Source of the DNA: Pseudomonadota bacterium
GTDB taxonomy: Bacteria > Pseudomonadota > Alphaproteobacteria > Rhizobiales > Xanthobacteraceae
Length of the DNA: 64,000 bases
NCBI GenBank assembly: GCA_018240595.1
Contig: JAFEFL010000063.1
Span: forward strand, 108,701-172,700
Direction: 5' to 3'
Numbering within the stretch: position 1 is the first letter of the stretch; each line of letters opens with the position of its first letter. The notes under the pieces were generated by a model. That model did not search any database and was not told the origin of the DNA. It saw only the letters and a program-made list of their open reading frames with translations. The translations under genes and the position numbers were made by a program. Of the stretch, positions 7,847 to 16,452 are shown one piece after another.

Positions 7847-8612
7847 TGGAGGCCTCCTCGACGCCGAGATAGGCGGCAATGACCTCGGGATGCGCCTTGA
7901 TCTCGTCGGGCGTGCCTTCGGCGATCTTGCGCCCGAAATCGAGGACCGCGATGCGATGCGCGATGCGCGTGACCAGCGCCACGTCGTGTTCGATCAGCAA
8001 GACAGTCGTGCCCTGAGCGTTGATCTTCTGAATGATGTGGGCAAGCCCTTCGGTCTCCTGTGTATTGAGACCAGCCGCCGGTTCGTCGAGCAGCAGCAGC
8101 TTCGGCTTGGCGGCCATGGCGCGCGCGACCTCGAGCAGCCGTTGCTGGCCATAGGGCAGCAATTCGGCGTCGAGATCGGCTTGTGCGCTGAGGCCGACGA
8201 ACTCGAGCAGTTCATGGGCGCGCTCGCGCACTTCCCGCTCCTGCTTGCGGAACCAGGCCGGACGGAACAGAGAGGCGGCAACGCCGCCGCGGGTCGCGAG
8301 GTGACAGCCGACTTCGACGTTCTCGGCGACCGACATGCCCTTGAAGAGCTGCACGAGTTGGAAGGTGCGCACCAGGCCCATGGCCGCGATTTCGTGCTGC
8401 GGCACGCGGGTAATGTCGCGGCCGTTGAACTCGATGCTGCCCGAGGTCGAGCTGAGGAAACCCGACACCATGCTGAAGAAGGTGGTCTTGCCGGCGCCGT
8501 TCGGGCCAATGACGGCGAACAGGCTGCCCTCCGGCACCTCGAGGTCGATCGCGTTGTTGGCAACAAGGCCGTCGAAGCGCTTGGTCAGTTCCGTCGTGCG
8601 CAGGAGTGCCAT
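7839..8612 (-). CDS. livG: Branched-chain-type ABC transporter ATP-binding protein (LivG-like)
   Basis: ATPase of 257 residues. Walker A is GPNGAGKTTFF, the signature region is YGQQRLLEVARAM (LivG-type, not the canonical LSGGQ), Walker B is LLLLDEPAAGLN with the H-loop at LIEHDV. The C-terminal VIAAYLG tail is typical of LivG, where it contributes to assembly. The stop overlaps livH, and the start is one base after the livM stop, so the unit is tightly coupled. Confidence 0.9.
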   Translation of the reverse strand: MALLRTTELTKRFDGLVANNAIDLEVPEGSLFAVIGPNGAGKTTFFSMVSGFLSSTSGSIEFNGRDITRVPQHEIAAMGLVRTFQLVQLFKGMSVAENVEVGCHLATRGGVAASLFRPAWFRKQEREVRERAHELLEFVGLSAQADLDAELLPYGQQRLLEVARAMAAKPKLLLLDEPAAGLNTQETEGLAHIIQKINAQGTTVLLIEHDVALVTRIAHRIAVLDFGRKIAEGTPDEIKAHPEVIAAYLGVEEASNA

Positions 8613-8613
8613 G

Positions 8614-9597
8614 TCAGGCCTCCTTCTTGCGGCGGAACAGCGCGCCGAGCGCCGACAGGCCCTTCGGCGCGTAGATCAGCGTTGCCAGGAGGACGACTGC
8701 ATAGGCGATGTCCTGGAAATGGCCGCTGCCGCGCACGACTTCCTGGAGCAGCGAGGTCACAACCGCGCCGATGATCGGGCCGACGATGGTGCCGACACCG
8801 CCGACGAAGAGCATCGTGAAGGTCATCACGGCCATTTGCGGGCCGTACACCTCCGGGCTGATGAAGCCGACGGTGTGGGCGAACAGCGAGCCGGCCGCTG
8901 AGGCATAGAGCGCGGCGATGATGAAGGCGATCAGCTTGAAGCGCGGCACGCGCACGCCGAGGGCGGCGGCGCCGTTCTCGCTGCCGGAGATCGCGCGCAG
9001 GCCGCGGCCGAAGCGCGAGTCACGCATGCGCAGCGACAGCCAGAAGCCGAAGCCCAGCAGCAACGCAAGCGCCACCAGCTTCCATCGCTCGCTGTCGATG
9101 GTGAAGCTGCCGATGCCGAGCGGCGGAATGCCGGCATAGCCCATGTAGCCCTGCGTCACCGCCGTCCACTGGATCGTGATGTCGTAGGTGATGAGGCCGA
9201 GCGAGAACGTCGCCATCGCCAGATAGTGGCCGCGCAGGCGCAGCGTCGGATAGCCGATGATCAGGGCGAAGACGCCGGCGATTGCCATGGACGCGACCAG
9301 CGCAAGGATGGGCTCCCAGCCGTACTGCACGCAGAGGATGGCGCTGCCGTAGCCGCCGATGCAGGCAAACGCGTTCTGCCCGAACGAAGCCTGGCCGGTG
9401 TAGCCCATGAAGAAGTTCAGACCGATGCAGAACACGCCGTAGATCATGGCGAGCTGCATCACGGTCAGCAGGTAGCCGCCATAGACCAGCGTGCCGGCGA
9501 CCGCGAGCGCGGCAAGCCCGAGCAAGCCGACTTGGAAGCGGTCGAACCGCGAGGCGAATTTCGCCGGTTTAGCTGAAGTAATAGCGGGCGAGGTCAT
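8614..9597 (-). CDS. livM: Branched-chain-type ABC transporter permease (LivM-like)
   Basis: Permease of 327 residues with about nine membrane segments. LivM marks include GYTGQASFGQNAFACIGGY, GYPTLRLRGHYLAMATFSLG and SRFGRGLRAISGSENGAAALGV (coupling loop). The ATG at 9597 lies inside the 3' end of livF (29-base overlap), and no strong ribosome site is visible, which suggests translational coupling to livF. Partner of LivH. Confidence 0.88.
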   Translation of the reverse strand: MTSPAITSAKPAKFASRFDRFQVGLLGLAALAVAGTLVYGGYLLTVMQLAMIYGVFCIGLNFFMGYTGQASFGQNAFACIGGYGSAILCVQYGWEPILALVASMAIAGVFALIIGYPTLRLRGHYLAMATFSLGLITYDITIQWTAVTQGYMGYAGIPPLGIGSFTIDSERWKLVALALLLGFGFWLSLRMRDSRFGRGLRAISGSENGAAALGVRVPRFKLIAFIIAALYASAAGSLFAHTVGFISPEVYGPQMAVMTFTMLFVGGVGTIVGPIIGAVVTSLLQEVVRGSGHFQDIAYAVVLLATLIYAPKGLSALGALFRRKKEA

Positions 9598-10288
9598 GAT
9601 GCGATTTGATCTCGTGCGTCGGCAATTCGGCGCGAACGCTGGCGGATGAAAGGATGTAAACGCGCTGCGCGAGCTTGAGCGCCAGCGGCGCCTTCTGCTC
9701 GACCAGGAGAATGCCGAGGCCTTCCTTGTTGAGGGCGCCCAGCGTCGAAAGGATTTCAGTAGCGACGCGCGGCGCGAGGCCGAGCGACGGCTCGTCGAGA
9801 ATGAGCAATTTGGGCTCGGCCATCAGGGCGCGACCGACTGCCAGCATCTGCTGCTCGCCTCCGGACATCGATGACGCCTGCTGGTCGATGCGCTCCTTCA
9901 GTCGCGGAAAAAGCGTGAACACCTTGTCGAGCCGCCGGTCCATTTCGCCCGGCGTGCTCGGCATCTTGTAAGCGCCGAGCTGCAGGTTTTCCCGCACGCT
10001 CATTTCGCCGAACAGGCCGCGCCCCTCCATCACCATGATGATGCCGAGCTTGGCGAGGTCGTGCGTCTTCAGGCCGGTGACATCCTGCCCGTTGAACAAG
10101 ACCTGGCCCTTGCTCGGAATCAGCCGGGTGATGGCGCGGAGCAAGGTGGTCTTGCCCGCGCCGTTCGGACCCAGGATCGTTACGAACTCGCCCGGCGCCA
10201 CATGGAGACTCGTCGGACGAAGAGCCTCGATGTGGCCGTAGCTGGCCGCCAGATTCTGGACCGAGATGAGAGGAGCCGCCCCCGTCAT
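9569..10288 (-). CDS. livF: Branched-chain-type ABC transporter ATP-binding protein (LivF-like)
   Basis: ATPase of 239 residues, the second nucleotide-binding subunit. Walker A GPNGAGKTTLLRA, VMEGRGLFGEMSVRENL (LivF hallmark), signature SMSGGEQQMLAVGRAL, Walker B LLILDEPSLGLAP. The ATG at 10288 is one base after the livK stop; the longer open frame reaches back into livK and carries no homologous residues. Pairs with LivG. Confidence 0.9.
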   Translation of the reverse strand: MTGAAPLISVQNLAASYGHIEALRPTSLHVAPGEFVTILGPNGAGKTTLLRAITRLIPSKGQVLFNGQDVTGLKTHDLAKLGIIMVMEGRGLFGEMSVRENLQLGAYKMPSTPGEMDRRLDKVFTLFPRLKERIDQQASSMSGGEQQMLAVGRALMAEPKLLILDEPSLGLAPRVATEILSTLGALNKEGLGILLVEQKAPLALKLAQRVYILSSASVRAELPTHEIKSHHDLARYYFS

Positions 10289-10289
10289 C

Positions 10290-11438
10290 TTATTTCCGGA
10301 GAACCAGCTTGTCGTCCTTGACGGAGACGAGCACGTAGGGGTTCGCGGTGATACCGATGTGGTTCTCGGTCGAGAAGTTGTACGAGGCACCGGCGCCGAC
10401 ATAGGGGCCGAGCTTCTCGAACGCGTCACGTACCTTCTCACCATCGGTGGTGCCGGCCTTCTTCATGGCTTCGACCATCATCATGATCGAGTCCCAGGCG
10501 CGGGAGGCCTGCGCGTTGTCGGAACGGCCGAACTTGTCCTTCATCACTTTGACGAAGGGTTCGGCGGCGGCGCGAGCCTTGGGATCAGTGAGAACGCTCA
10601 TGTCTTCCGACGCGAGCTGGATGAGCGGCGACGGCGCCATGTACTGGTCGCCCAGCACCTTGCCTGCGGCGAGGTGGATGTCCAGTTCCTGGATCGAGCC
10701 GAGCATCAGCATGTTCTTCAGGCCGAGGCTGCGGATGTTGTTGGCGGCGGTGACCACCGCGTTGCCTTGGCCGAGCATGATGACCGCGCCGGCGCCGGCG
10801 GCGTTGATGCGGCCGATCTGGACGCTGAAGTCGGAGTCGTCCTGCTGATAGGTTTCGCTGGCAACCACTTCGAGGCCGAACTCGGCCGCGGTCTTTTCGG
10901 CGATGCCCTTCATCAACGTCACGTAGGGGCTCGGATCGGCGAGGAGGCCGATCTTGCGGACCTGCGTCTTCTCTTTGAGATACTGATAGCGGGTGTCCAC
11001 TTCGTACTTCGGCGGCGGCAGGAACTGGAAGGCCCACTTAACTTCTTCCGGCTGGCGCGGCAGGATCGAGCACAGGAACATCGGCAGTTTGGCCTTGGCG
11101 ACGAAGCTCGCCGCCGCGAAGTTGCCGGCCGAAATGCAGCCCGAGTCGAAGGCGACGACTTTGTCTTCGCTCATCATCTTGCGGTAGACGACGACGGCTT
11201 GCTGCGGCGTCGACTTGTTGTCTTCGGTAACGAGTTTCAACTGCTTGCCGAGCACGCCACCCTGCTTGTTGACCTGTTCGATCGCGGCCGTGAGGCCGTC
11301 GCGCCAGTGCGCGTCGGTCAGCGAGCCGTATCCGGTCAGACCGAGCGACGAGCCGATGACGATGTCTTCGGCCGAAGCCGCCGCGACCGTGCCGACGGAC
11401 AGCGCCGCCGCCAGGATAATTACCTTTCCGTAGCTCAT
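10290..11438 (-). CDS. Branched-chain-type ABC transporter substrate-binding protein (LivK-like)
   Basis: Periplasmic binding protein of 382 residues. Signal peptide MSYGKVIILAAALSVGTVAA with an ASAED cleavage region, then DIVIGSSLGLTGYGS. This is a type-1 periplasmic fold (Peripla_BP_6), with the FDSGCISAGNFAAASF and GQGNAVVTAANNIRSLGL segments. It captures the ligand for LivHMGF, whose genes follow directly (livF starts one base after the stop). The ligand is unknown; the aldolase, cupin and hydrolase genes just upstream suggest an organic acid rather than leucine. Confidence 0.87.
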   Translation of the reverse strand: MSYGKVIILAAALSVGTVAAASAEDIVIGSSLGLTGYGSLTDAHWRDGLTAAIEQVNKQGGVLGKQLKLVTEDNKSTPQQAVVVYRKMMSEDKVVAFDSGCISAGNFAAASFVAKAKLPMFLCSILPRQPEEVKWAFQFLPPPKYEVDTRYQYLKEKTQVRKIGLLADPSPYVTLMKGIAEKTAAEFGLEVVASETYQQDDSDFSVQIGRINAAGAGAVIMLGQGNAVVTAANNIRSLGLKNMLMLGSIQELDIHLAAGKVLGDQYMAPSPLIQLASEDMSVLTDPKARAAAEPFVKVMKDKFGRSDNAQASRAWDSIMMMVEAMKKAGTTDGEKVRDAFEKLGPYVGAGASYNFSTENHIGITANPYVLVSVKDDKLVLRK

Positions 11439-11493
11439 TTAGACCCTCCCGAGTTTTGTCGTTCTTCAGATGCCGGTGACCCGGCGTGTTGCA

Positions 11494-12261
11494 TTATTTC
11501 GATGCGGCGTCGCGAACTTCGCCGAGCCCTTTCATAGCCGCCTGCCGCAGGAAGCCCTGATCGGAAGAGAGAATGAAAACGCTGGCGCCGTGAGACTTCA
11601 GCCAGGCCGCTTCCTGCGCGCTTCCCACATAGACGCTGATGTTCTTCTTGGCCTTGCGAGCGGCTTCGGAGATGCGCTCGACGGCGCGGACCACGGCCGG
11701 CGGATCCTTGGTTTCGTCGCCATAGGCTGCGGTGAGATCGCCGCGGCCGATAAACAGCGAGTCGACGCCTTCGACCGCCGCAATGGCGTCGATCTCGTCG
11801 AGCGCGACCGGATCCTCGATCTGGGCGACGAAGGTGACCTGCGAATCCGCGGCCGCGATGTGTTTCCACATCGGCACGGCCGTGTAGCCTCCGGCGCGGG
11901 TCGAGGTGGCGAAACCGCGGGCGCCGTTGCGGTAGCGGAACAGCGCCGCCACTTCGCGGGCGTAGGCCGCGCTCTTGACGTGAGGCACCAGAATGCCGGT
12001 GGCGCCGCAATCGAGCACCGAAAGAATGCCCTCCGGTCCCGGCACGCGCACCAGCGCCGGTATGTCGTGACCGCGCGCCGCCATCAGAGCGATGTCGGTG
12101 GTGGTGCGGTCGAACGGCGCATGTTCCTGGTCGATGACGACGAAATCGAAGCCCGCACCGGCAAGAATCTCGGTGCCGTGACTGGTCGGCGTCTTCAGGA
12201 ACGAGCCGACCAGCTTGTCGCCGGCCAGCAAACGCTGGCGAAAGGTGGTTGTCTTCTGCAT
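11494..12261 (-). CDS. HpcH/HpaI-family class II aldolase
   Basis: Divalent-metal pyruvate aldolase of 255 residues that should cleave a 4-hydroxy-2-oxo acid to pyruvate or oxaloacetate and an aldehyde. Family landmarks: FVVIDQEHAPFD (catalytic acid/base loop), PALVRVPG (Arg that binds the pyruvate carboxylate), GATGILVPHVKSA, VAQIEDPVALDEIDAIA (metal Glu) and SLFIGRGDLTAAYG (metal Asp). The ATG at 12261 has AAGG upstream; the longer frame runs into the cupin gene. It follows the cupin gene by 20 bases and precedes livK, so it is probably the carbon-splitting step of the pathway. The substrate could be sugar- or aromatic-derived. Confidence 0.85.
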   Translation of the reverse strand: MQKTTTFRQRLLAGDKLVGSFLKTPTSHGTEILAGAGFDFVVIDQEHAPFDRTTTDIALMAARGHDIPALVRVPGPEGILSVLDCGATGILVPHVKSAAYAREVAALFRYRNGARGFATSTRAGGYTAVPMWKHIAAADSQVTFVAQIEDPVALDEIDAIAAVEGVDSLFIGRGDLTAAYGDETKDPPAVVRAVERISEAARKAKKNISVYVGSAQEAAWLKSHGASVFILSSDQGFLRQAAMKGLGEVRDAASK

Positions 12262-12281
12262 GGTCTGACCTTGTCGCCTTC

Positions 12282-13196
12282 CTAGTTCTGCCCGGGCATC
12301 GGGTAGTCGTCGGCGTTCAGGATCCAGCCTGGCTTCTGCGAAAAGTCCATGCGCGGCGGGCAGAAGATGTCGACGAGCTGGTTGCGCCCTTCGCCGCAGG
12401 CCTCGGTCGTGTGAATTGACGGCGGCGGGATGATCGCGATCGACGGCGTGCCGCACAATTCGTGATCATCGTCCAGCCAGTTGTTCTTGTTGACCACCCA
12501 GGGCCAGCGCAGGTGGTGCATGAACTCGCCAGAGATGGCGAGCGAGCACTGCTCGAAGTCGTCGTGATGATGCGGCGACAGTTTGCTGGCGTCGCGCGGG
12601 CCGTCGTAATAGTCGAGGAAGTTCACCATGATGGTGGTGCAGCGCCAGATGCGGCCGAAGCGGCCCGGCTCCGGCGCCACGTCGAGGCTGTAAACGCGTA
12701 GCTTGAAGCCGCCTTTCGGCTCCGGCCAATTCACGACCGGCGCGACATAAGGCTTGGCGGTCTTGAAGTGATCCTTGTTGCTGCACTTGGCGTTAAGGTC
12801 TTCCGAGCGTGTCGTGAACATCGCATAGATGCGGCCCGGCTCGATCACCTTCATCGACGACTTGCCCGGCGGCAGGAAGGCGAGATTGTTGCCGGTGACG
12901 CGCTGCGTGCCGTCCTTGGTCGTGAACTCGACGACGGTCTTGGGGTCCGGCATCAGCACCGCGTATTCGTCGACTTGCGCTTCGCGCGACAGGACATAGT
13001 CCTTTTTCGGTTCGATGCAGACCATGACGAGGTTCTGGCCGCGGGCGATCCAGGTCTTGCCGGTCGCATTGTCTTCCTGCGGCGGCTCCTCGTAGAATCG
13101 CACATATTCGGCGGTGCCGAACGGACCGGTGACCGGGCCTTTGGCGGCCGGCGCCTTGGCGGCCAGAGCGGAACGCGGATCGCTCGCGTCATACAT
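12282..13196 (-). CDS. Cupin-fold protein, possible metalloenzyme
   Basis: A 304-residue protein I do not recognise by name. A cupin motif is visible in the second half: PHHHDDFEQCSLAISGEF (H-x-H-x3-E ligands) followed by SIAIIPPPSIHTTEACG, which supplies the last His. The N-terminal half (residues 30-150) looks like a second, degenerate cupin barrel without the His cluster (VMVCIEPKKDY, NLAFLPPGKSSMKVI), so a bicupin is likely. The ATG at 13196 has GGGAG upstream; a GTG three codons earlier is the alternative. Sandwiched between a hydrolase-like gene and an aldolase, it may be an isomerase, dioxygenase or lyase of the same pathway; its exact reaction cannot be told. Confidence 0.6.
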   Translation of the reverse strand: MYDASDPRSALAAKAPAAKGPVTGPFGTAEYVRFYEEPPQEDNATGKTWIARGQNLVMVCIEPKKDYVLSREAQVDEYAVLMPDPKTVVEFTTKDGTQRVTGNNLAFLPPGKSSMKVIEPGRIYAMFTTRSEDLNAKCSNKDHFKTAKPYVAPVVNWPEPKGGFKLRVYSLDVAPEPGRFGRIWRCTTIMVNFLDYYDGPRDASKLSPHHHDDFEQCSLAISGEFMHHLRWPWVVNKNNWLDDDHELCGTPSIAIIPPPSIHTTEACGEGRNQLVDIFCPPRMDFSQKPGWILNADDYPMPGQN

Positions 13197-13243
13197 CGTC
13201 TTCACTCCCGAAGTGTCGTCTTGATTCCAATAGCGTCAGGCGC

Positions 13244-14185
13244 TCAGTTCTTGGCCGGCAGATCGGCCTCGATGCCGAGCATGCGCGCGGTGTTGAGCGA
13301 GAACATCTTGCGGATGTCCTCGTCGCTGTAGCCGAGGCGAATGCACAGCTTGACGGCGCGGCGCATGCCGTCGAGCGGCAGGAAGGTCCCGGGCTGGCCG
13401 AGGTCGGAGCCCATCACGGTCTGATCGACGCCGGCCGCTTCGATGAAGTGGCCGAGTTCCTCTTCCTTGCGGTGCTGGAACTTCGAGCCGTCGAGGAACA
13501 TGCAGACCGAGTGCTCGATGAAGGCGCCCATAGCGGCAAGACCCTTCACGTCGTTCAGCGTGCCGTCGACGATCTCTTCCGGATGCGTCACGCACATTTT
13601 CTTGACGCCGCGCTTCTTGGCTTCCTCGAGAACGATCCAGGTCTCGCTGATGTGCATGTGGCCGCTCGCCAGTACCATTCCGGTCTTGGCGAGGATATCG
13701 ATCACTTCCTTGACCTCGTCGCGCACCTTCTTGTTGGCGTCGAGCACGGGAATGGCGACGGCGGGCCGGATCTTGTCGGTCGAGGCCGGGTGCGTGGTCG
13801 CGTTCTGCGCCTGCCAGCGGAAGTGCTGCTCGGCGGCAAGCGTCGGAAACCACACCACCTTGCCGCCCGCAGCGGCCGTGTGCTCGACGGCATAAGGGTT
13901 GAAACCGCCGATGACGTTGTTCAGCGCGATGCCGGAATAGACCTTGGTGGTCAGTTCGGGGAAATTGTCGGCGATCAGCTTGGCGGTCATGACGCCGCTG
14001 TAGTCATGGTCCTTGGTGACCACCGCCGCGAAGCCGGCTTTCGAATATTGCCGCGCCAGTTCGACGTGATCCAGGGCACGCTTGGCGATCGAGGGACCGC
14101 TGTGCACGTGCGGATCGATGGCGCCGACCAGCAGGGCGTCGACGCGTTTTTCAAGATCGGTGTCAGGAGCTGAACTTGTCGCCAT
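13244..14185 (-). CDS. DUF6282-like amidohydrolase-superfamily protein
   Basis: A 313-residue TIM-barrel protein. Visible ligand-type motifs: GAIDPHVHSGP (HxH), VVTKDHDYSG, LASGHMHISETW, VTHPEEI and VMGSDLGQPG (terminal Asp), the pattern of a metal-dependent hydrolase or lactonase. It resembles the DUF6282 group. It is the first gene after the divergent promoter shared with the IclR regulator; GAGGTGG precedes the ATG. It is probably the opening catabolic step, for example lactone or amide hydrolysis or decarboxylation, but the substrate is unknown. Confidence 0.65.
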   Translation of the reverse strand: MATSSAPDTDLEKRVDALLVGAIDPHVHSGPSIAKRALDHVELARQYSKAGFAAVVTKDHDYSGVMTAKLIADNFPELTTKVYSGIALNNVIGGFNPYAVEHTAAAGGKVVWFPTLAAEQHFRWQAQNATTHPASTDKIRPAVAIPVLDANKKVRDEVKEVIDILAKTGMVLASGHMHISETWIVLEEAKKRGVKKMCVTHPEEIVDGTLNDVKGLAAMGAFIEHSVCMFLDGSKFQHRKEEELGHFIEAAGVDQTVMGSDLGQPGTFLPLDGMRRAVKLCIRLGYSDEDIRKMFSLNTARMLGIEADLPAKN

Positions 14186-14245
14186 TCGTATTCCACCTCG
14201 AGCTGACCGTGCAGTGCAACAACGGCCTCGTTTCCGCCCTTACTT

Positions 14246-14416
14246 CGTTGTTCGCGAGAACGGAACAACGTTTTGTCTAATCTATCGGGGCGGTTCGCGA
14301 TGAGTCAATGGTGGCACATCGCGAACCACGAAAAATGCGTCAGCTGGCGTTTTGGGAGTGCAATTCGGGCTTGGCGCATGTTTAGATGAGGCGTATGGTG
14401 TTTCGCTGTCGCGAAC
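14246..14416. promoter_or_regulatory. Divergent promoter with four GTTCGCGA octamers (IclR sites)
   Basis: Between the hydrolase-like gene and iclR, the octamer GTTCGCGA occurs at 14250-14257 and 14293-14300 and as its complement TCGCGAAC at 14319-14326 and 14409-14416. The middle pair is part of an 11-bp perfect inverted repeat, GGTTCGCGATG (14292-14302) and CATCGCGAACC (14317-14327). The first copy lies in a second perfect inverted repeat, CGTTGTTC (14246-14253) and GAACAACG (14263-14270). IclR proteins bind palindromic sites as dimers or tetramers. Assignment to the neighbouring IclR is inferred from position. Confidence 0.65.
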
Positions 14417-14443
14417 GTGTGTTCAGCGGATGGGGCGTAGAAT

Positions 14444-15256
14444 ATGGCTGCGGAAGGCTCAGGCGGCGTTCAGTCCGTCCATCTGGCGATCGACGTGCTG
14501 GAGGCGGTGGCCTTCTCGGACGACGAACTCGGCGTCACGCAGATCGCCGACCGGCTCAAGGTGACCAAGGGCTCGGTGCATCGTCACCTGACCACGATGG
14601 TCGAACGCGGCTATCTGTCACAGAATCCAGCCACCAGCCGCTACACCATCGGCCCGAAGAGCCGGCTGCTGGCGCGCCTGTCACCGGACGCCGATCTGGT
14701 GAAAGTGGCGGAGGGTCCGATGCGTGAGTTGCGCGACGCCCTTGGGCAAACCGTCGTGCTGTCGGAGATGACGCCACGCGGCGCCATGGTGCTCGTCACC
14801 CTGCCCGGCACGTCGCCGATCGAAATTGGCGTGCGGCCCGGCAGCGAACTGCCGTTCTACAATTCAGCGCAAGGCAAAGTACTGCTTGCCTATGCCCCGC
14901 GGCCGTTTCAAATGCGTATGCTGCGCGGGCCGTTCGAGAAGGTCACCGTCAAGACCATCGTCGCGCCCGACCGCATCGACAAGTCGTTGCAGGAGATCGT
15001 CAAGCGCGGCTACGGCGCGGCGCCGGAAGAATCGATGCTCGGCATCAACGCCGTAGCGGTGCCGATCTTCGACAGCAACGATGCCTGTGTCGCCGCGCTC
15101 GCCGTGGTGGGCTCGATCCAGTACCTACCGGAAAAGTCCAAGCCCGGCGACATCGCCGCGCTGATGCATGCGGCCGAGCAGATCTCGCGCAAGCTTGGGC
15201 ACGGCAGCGGTGCATCCTTCGCCAGCGTCAGGCACCGCAGCCAGTCCGGCCGCTAG
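14444..15256 (+). CDS. IclR-family transcriptional regulator
   Basis: A 270-residue regulator. An N-terminal winged helix (SVHLAIDVLEAVAF, VTQIADRLKVTKGSVHRHLTTM, TSRYTIGPKSRLL) is followed by the IclR effector domain with PFYNSAQGKVLLAYAP and YGAAPEESMLGINAVAVPIFD. Divergent from the catabolic/Liv cluster across four identical octamers, so it likely controls that cluster in response to a pathway metabolite and also itself. Its stop is 17 bases from the convergent M20 peptidase stop. Confidence 0.88.
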   Translation: MAAEGSGGVQSVHLAIDVLEAVAFSDDELGVTQIADRLKVTKGSVHRHLTTMVERGYLSQNPATSRYTIGPKSRLLARLSPDADLVKVAEGPMRELRDALGQTVVLSEMTPRGAMVLVTLPGTSPIEIGVRPGSELPFYNSAQGKVLLAYAPRPFQMRMLRGPFEKVTVKTIVAPDRIDKSLQEIVKRGYGAAPEESMLGINAVAVPIFDSNDACVAALAVVGSIQYLPEKSKPGDIAALMHAAEQISRKLGHGSGASFASVRHRSQSGR

Positions 15257-15273
15257 GCTGGCTGCTCCTCGCT

Positions 15274-16452
15274 CTAGATCAGCGCGCAGATGGTCGCCGC
15301 CAGCGCCTGGGTGCGCGGCAGCAGGGTGTCGAGACGGCAGAACTCCTCGTCGGTATGCGCTTTGCCGCCGACCGGGCCCAGCCCGCATAAGGTCGGGATT
15401 CCGAGCGCGCCGGTGAAGCCTGAATCGGCGCAGCCGCCGGTGAATTCGCCCTCCACCGCGAAACCCAGATTTGCCGCCTCTTTCTGATAGAGGTCGAACA
15501 GGCTTTTCGAATGCTTTTCCTCGAGCGGCAGGAACAGCGCCTTGGTCGTGACCTCGGCGCTGGTGCCCGGCACATCCTCGGTGGCGACAATCTTCTTGAT
15601 CTCGCCAATGAGCTGAGCGCGCTGCTCGAGAGTCACGAAGCGCAGATCGAGCTCGGCCTCGGCCCAGGGCGCGACGGTATTGTGGGTATTGCCGCCCTTG
15701 ATGACTCCGACATTGGTGGTGACGCCGGTCGCGTAATTGGTGAGCGCGTGCAGACGCACGATCTTGCGCGCGAGCGCCTCGATGGCGCTGGCGCCCTCCT
15801 TGTGATTGACGCCGGAATGCGCGGCGCGGCCTTTCACCACAATGTGGAATGACGCGCCTCCCTTGCGGCCAGTCACGACATTGCCGGTGACACGACCCGG
15901 CTCGGTGTTGAACACGGCGCGCGCGCCGCTGGCCGCCGCCTCGATCTCGGCCTGACCGGTCGGCGAACCGATCTCCTCATCCGACGTGAATAGCGCCACG
16001 ACTGGAAACGGCAGACCGCCGACGGCGTTGATCGCCCGTAGCGCAAAAATGTTGGCGACAAGCCCGCCTTTCATGTCGCAGACGCCGGGGCCGAAGGCCA
16101 TGTCGCCCTGCCGGGAATAGCCGCGCGTCGCGACCGTGCCCTTGGCGAACACCGTATCGCGATGGCCGAGCATCAGCGCGTGCTGGTTCTGACCATGGCC
16201 GGGCACCTCGGCGCGGAACACATCGCCAAAGCCTTGCTTGGGGATGCGAGTGACGGTGATCCCCTCGCCGGTCAGCAGCCTGGCAATGTGCTCGCCGACG
16301 GCGTCGGTGCCCGCCTTGTCGAAGCTGTTGGAGTCGATATTCACCAGCTCCTTGAGCAGCGCTTCCATCTCATCGGCGCGCGGCGCGAGCCACGCGGCTA
16401 TTTTCTCGGTTAGCGCCGCGCGATCCGCCGCCATCGCCAATTGTTTCGTCAT
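15274..16452 (-). CDS. M20-family metallopeptidase (glutamate carboxypeptidase-like)
   Basis: A 392-residue di-zinc peptidase related to CPG2/ArgE/DapE. Metal and catalytic motifs: LMLGHRDTV (H-x-D), FGPGVCDMKGG (bridging Asp), FTSDEEIGSP (catalytic Glu and ligand Glu), VFNTEPGR, the dimerisation-domain AAHSGVNHKEG and the C-terminal GGKAHTDEEF His ligand. Cytoplasmic, no signal peptide. It is the last gene of the Dpp-type operon; its ATG overlaps the preceding M20 gene by four bases. It probably trims amino acids from peptides or N-acyl amino acids brought in by the transporter. Confidence 0.85.
   Translation of the reverse strand: MTKQLAMAADRAALTEKIAAWLAPRADEMEALLKELVNIDSNSFDKAGTDAVGEHIARLLTGEGITVTRIPKQGFGDVFRAEVPGHGQNQHALMLGHRDTVFAKGTVATRGYSRQGDMAFGPGVCDMKGGLVANIFALRAINAVGGLPFPVVALFTSDEEIGSPTGQAEIEAAASGARAVFNTEPGRVTGNVVTGRKGGASFHIVVKGRAAHSGVNHKEGASAIEALARKIVRLHALTNYATGVTTNVGVIKGGNTHNTVAPWAEAELDLRFVTLEQRAQLIGEIKKIVATEDVPGTSAEVTTKALFLPLEEKHSKSLFDLYQKEAANLGFAVEGEFTGGCADSGFTGALGIPTLCGLGPVGGKAHTDEEFCRLDTLLPRTQALAATICALI

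Noticed and set aside
10266..11537. Plus-strand frame of 423 codons opposite livK
   Set aside because: Antisense shadow of livK; no domain and composition typical of mirror frames.
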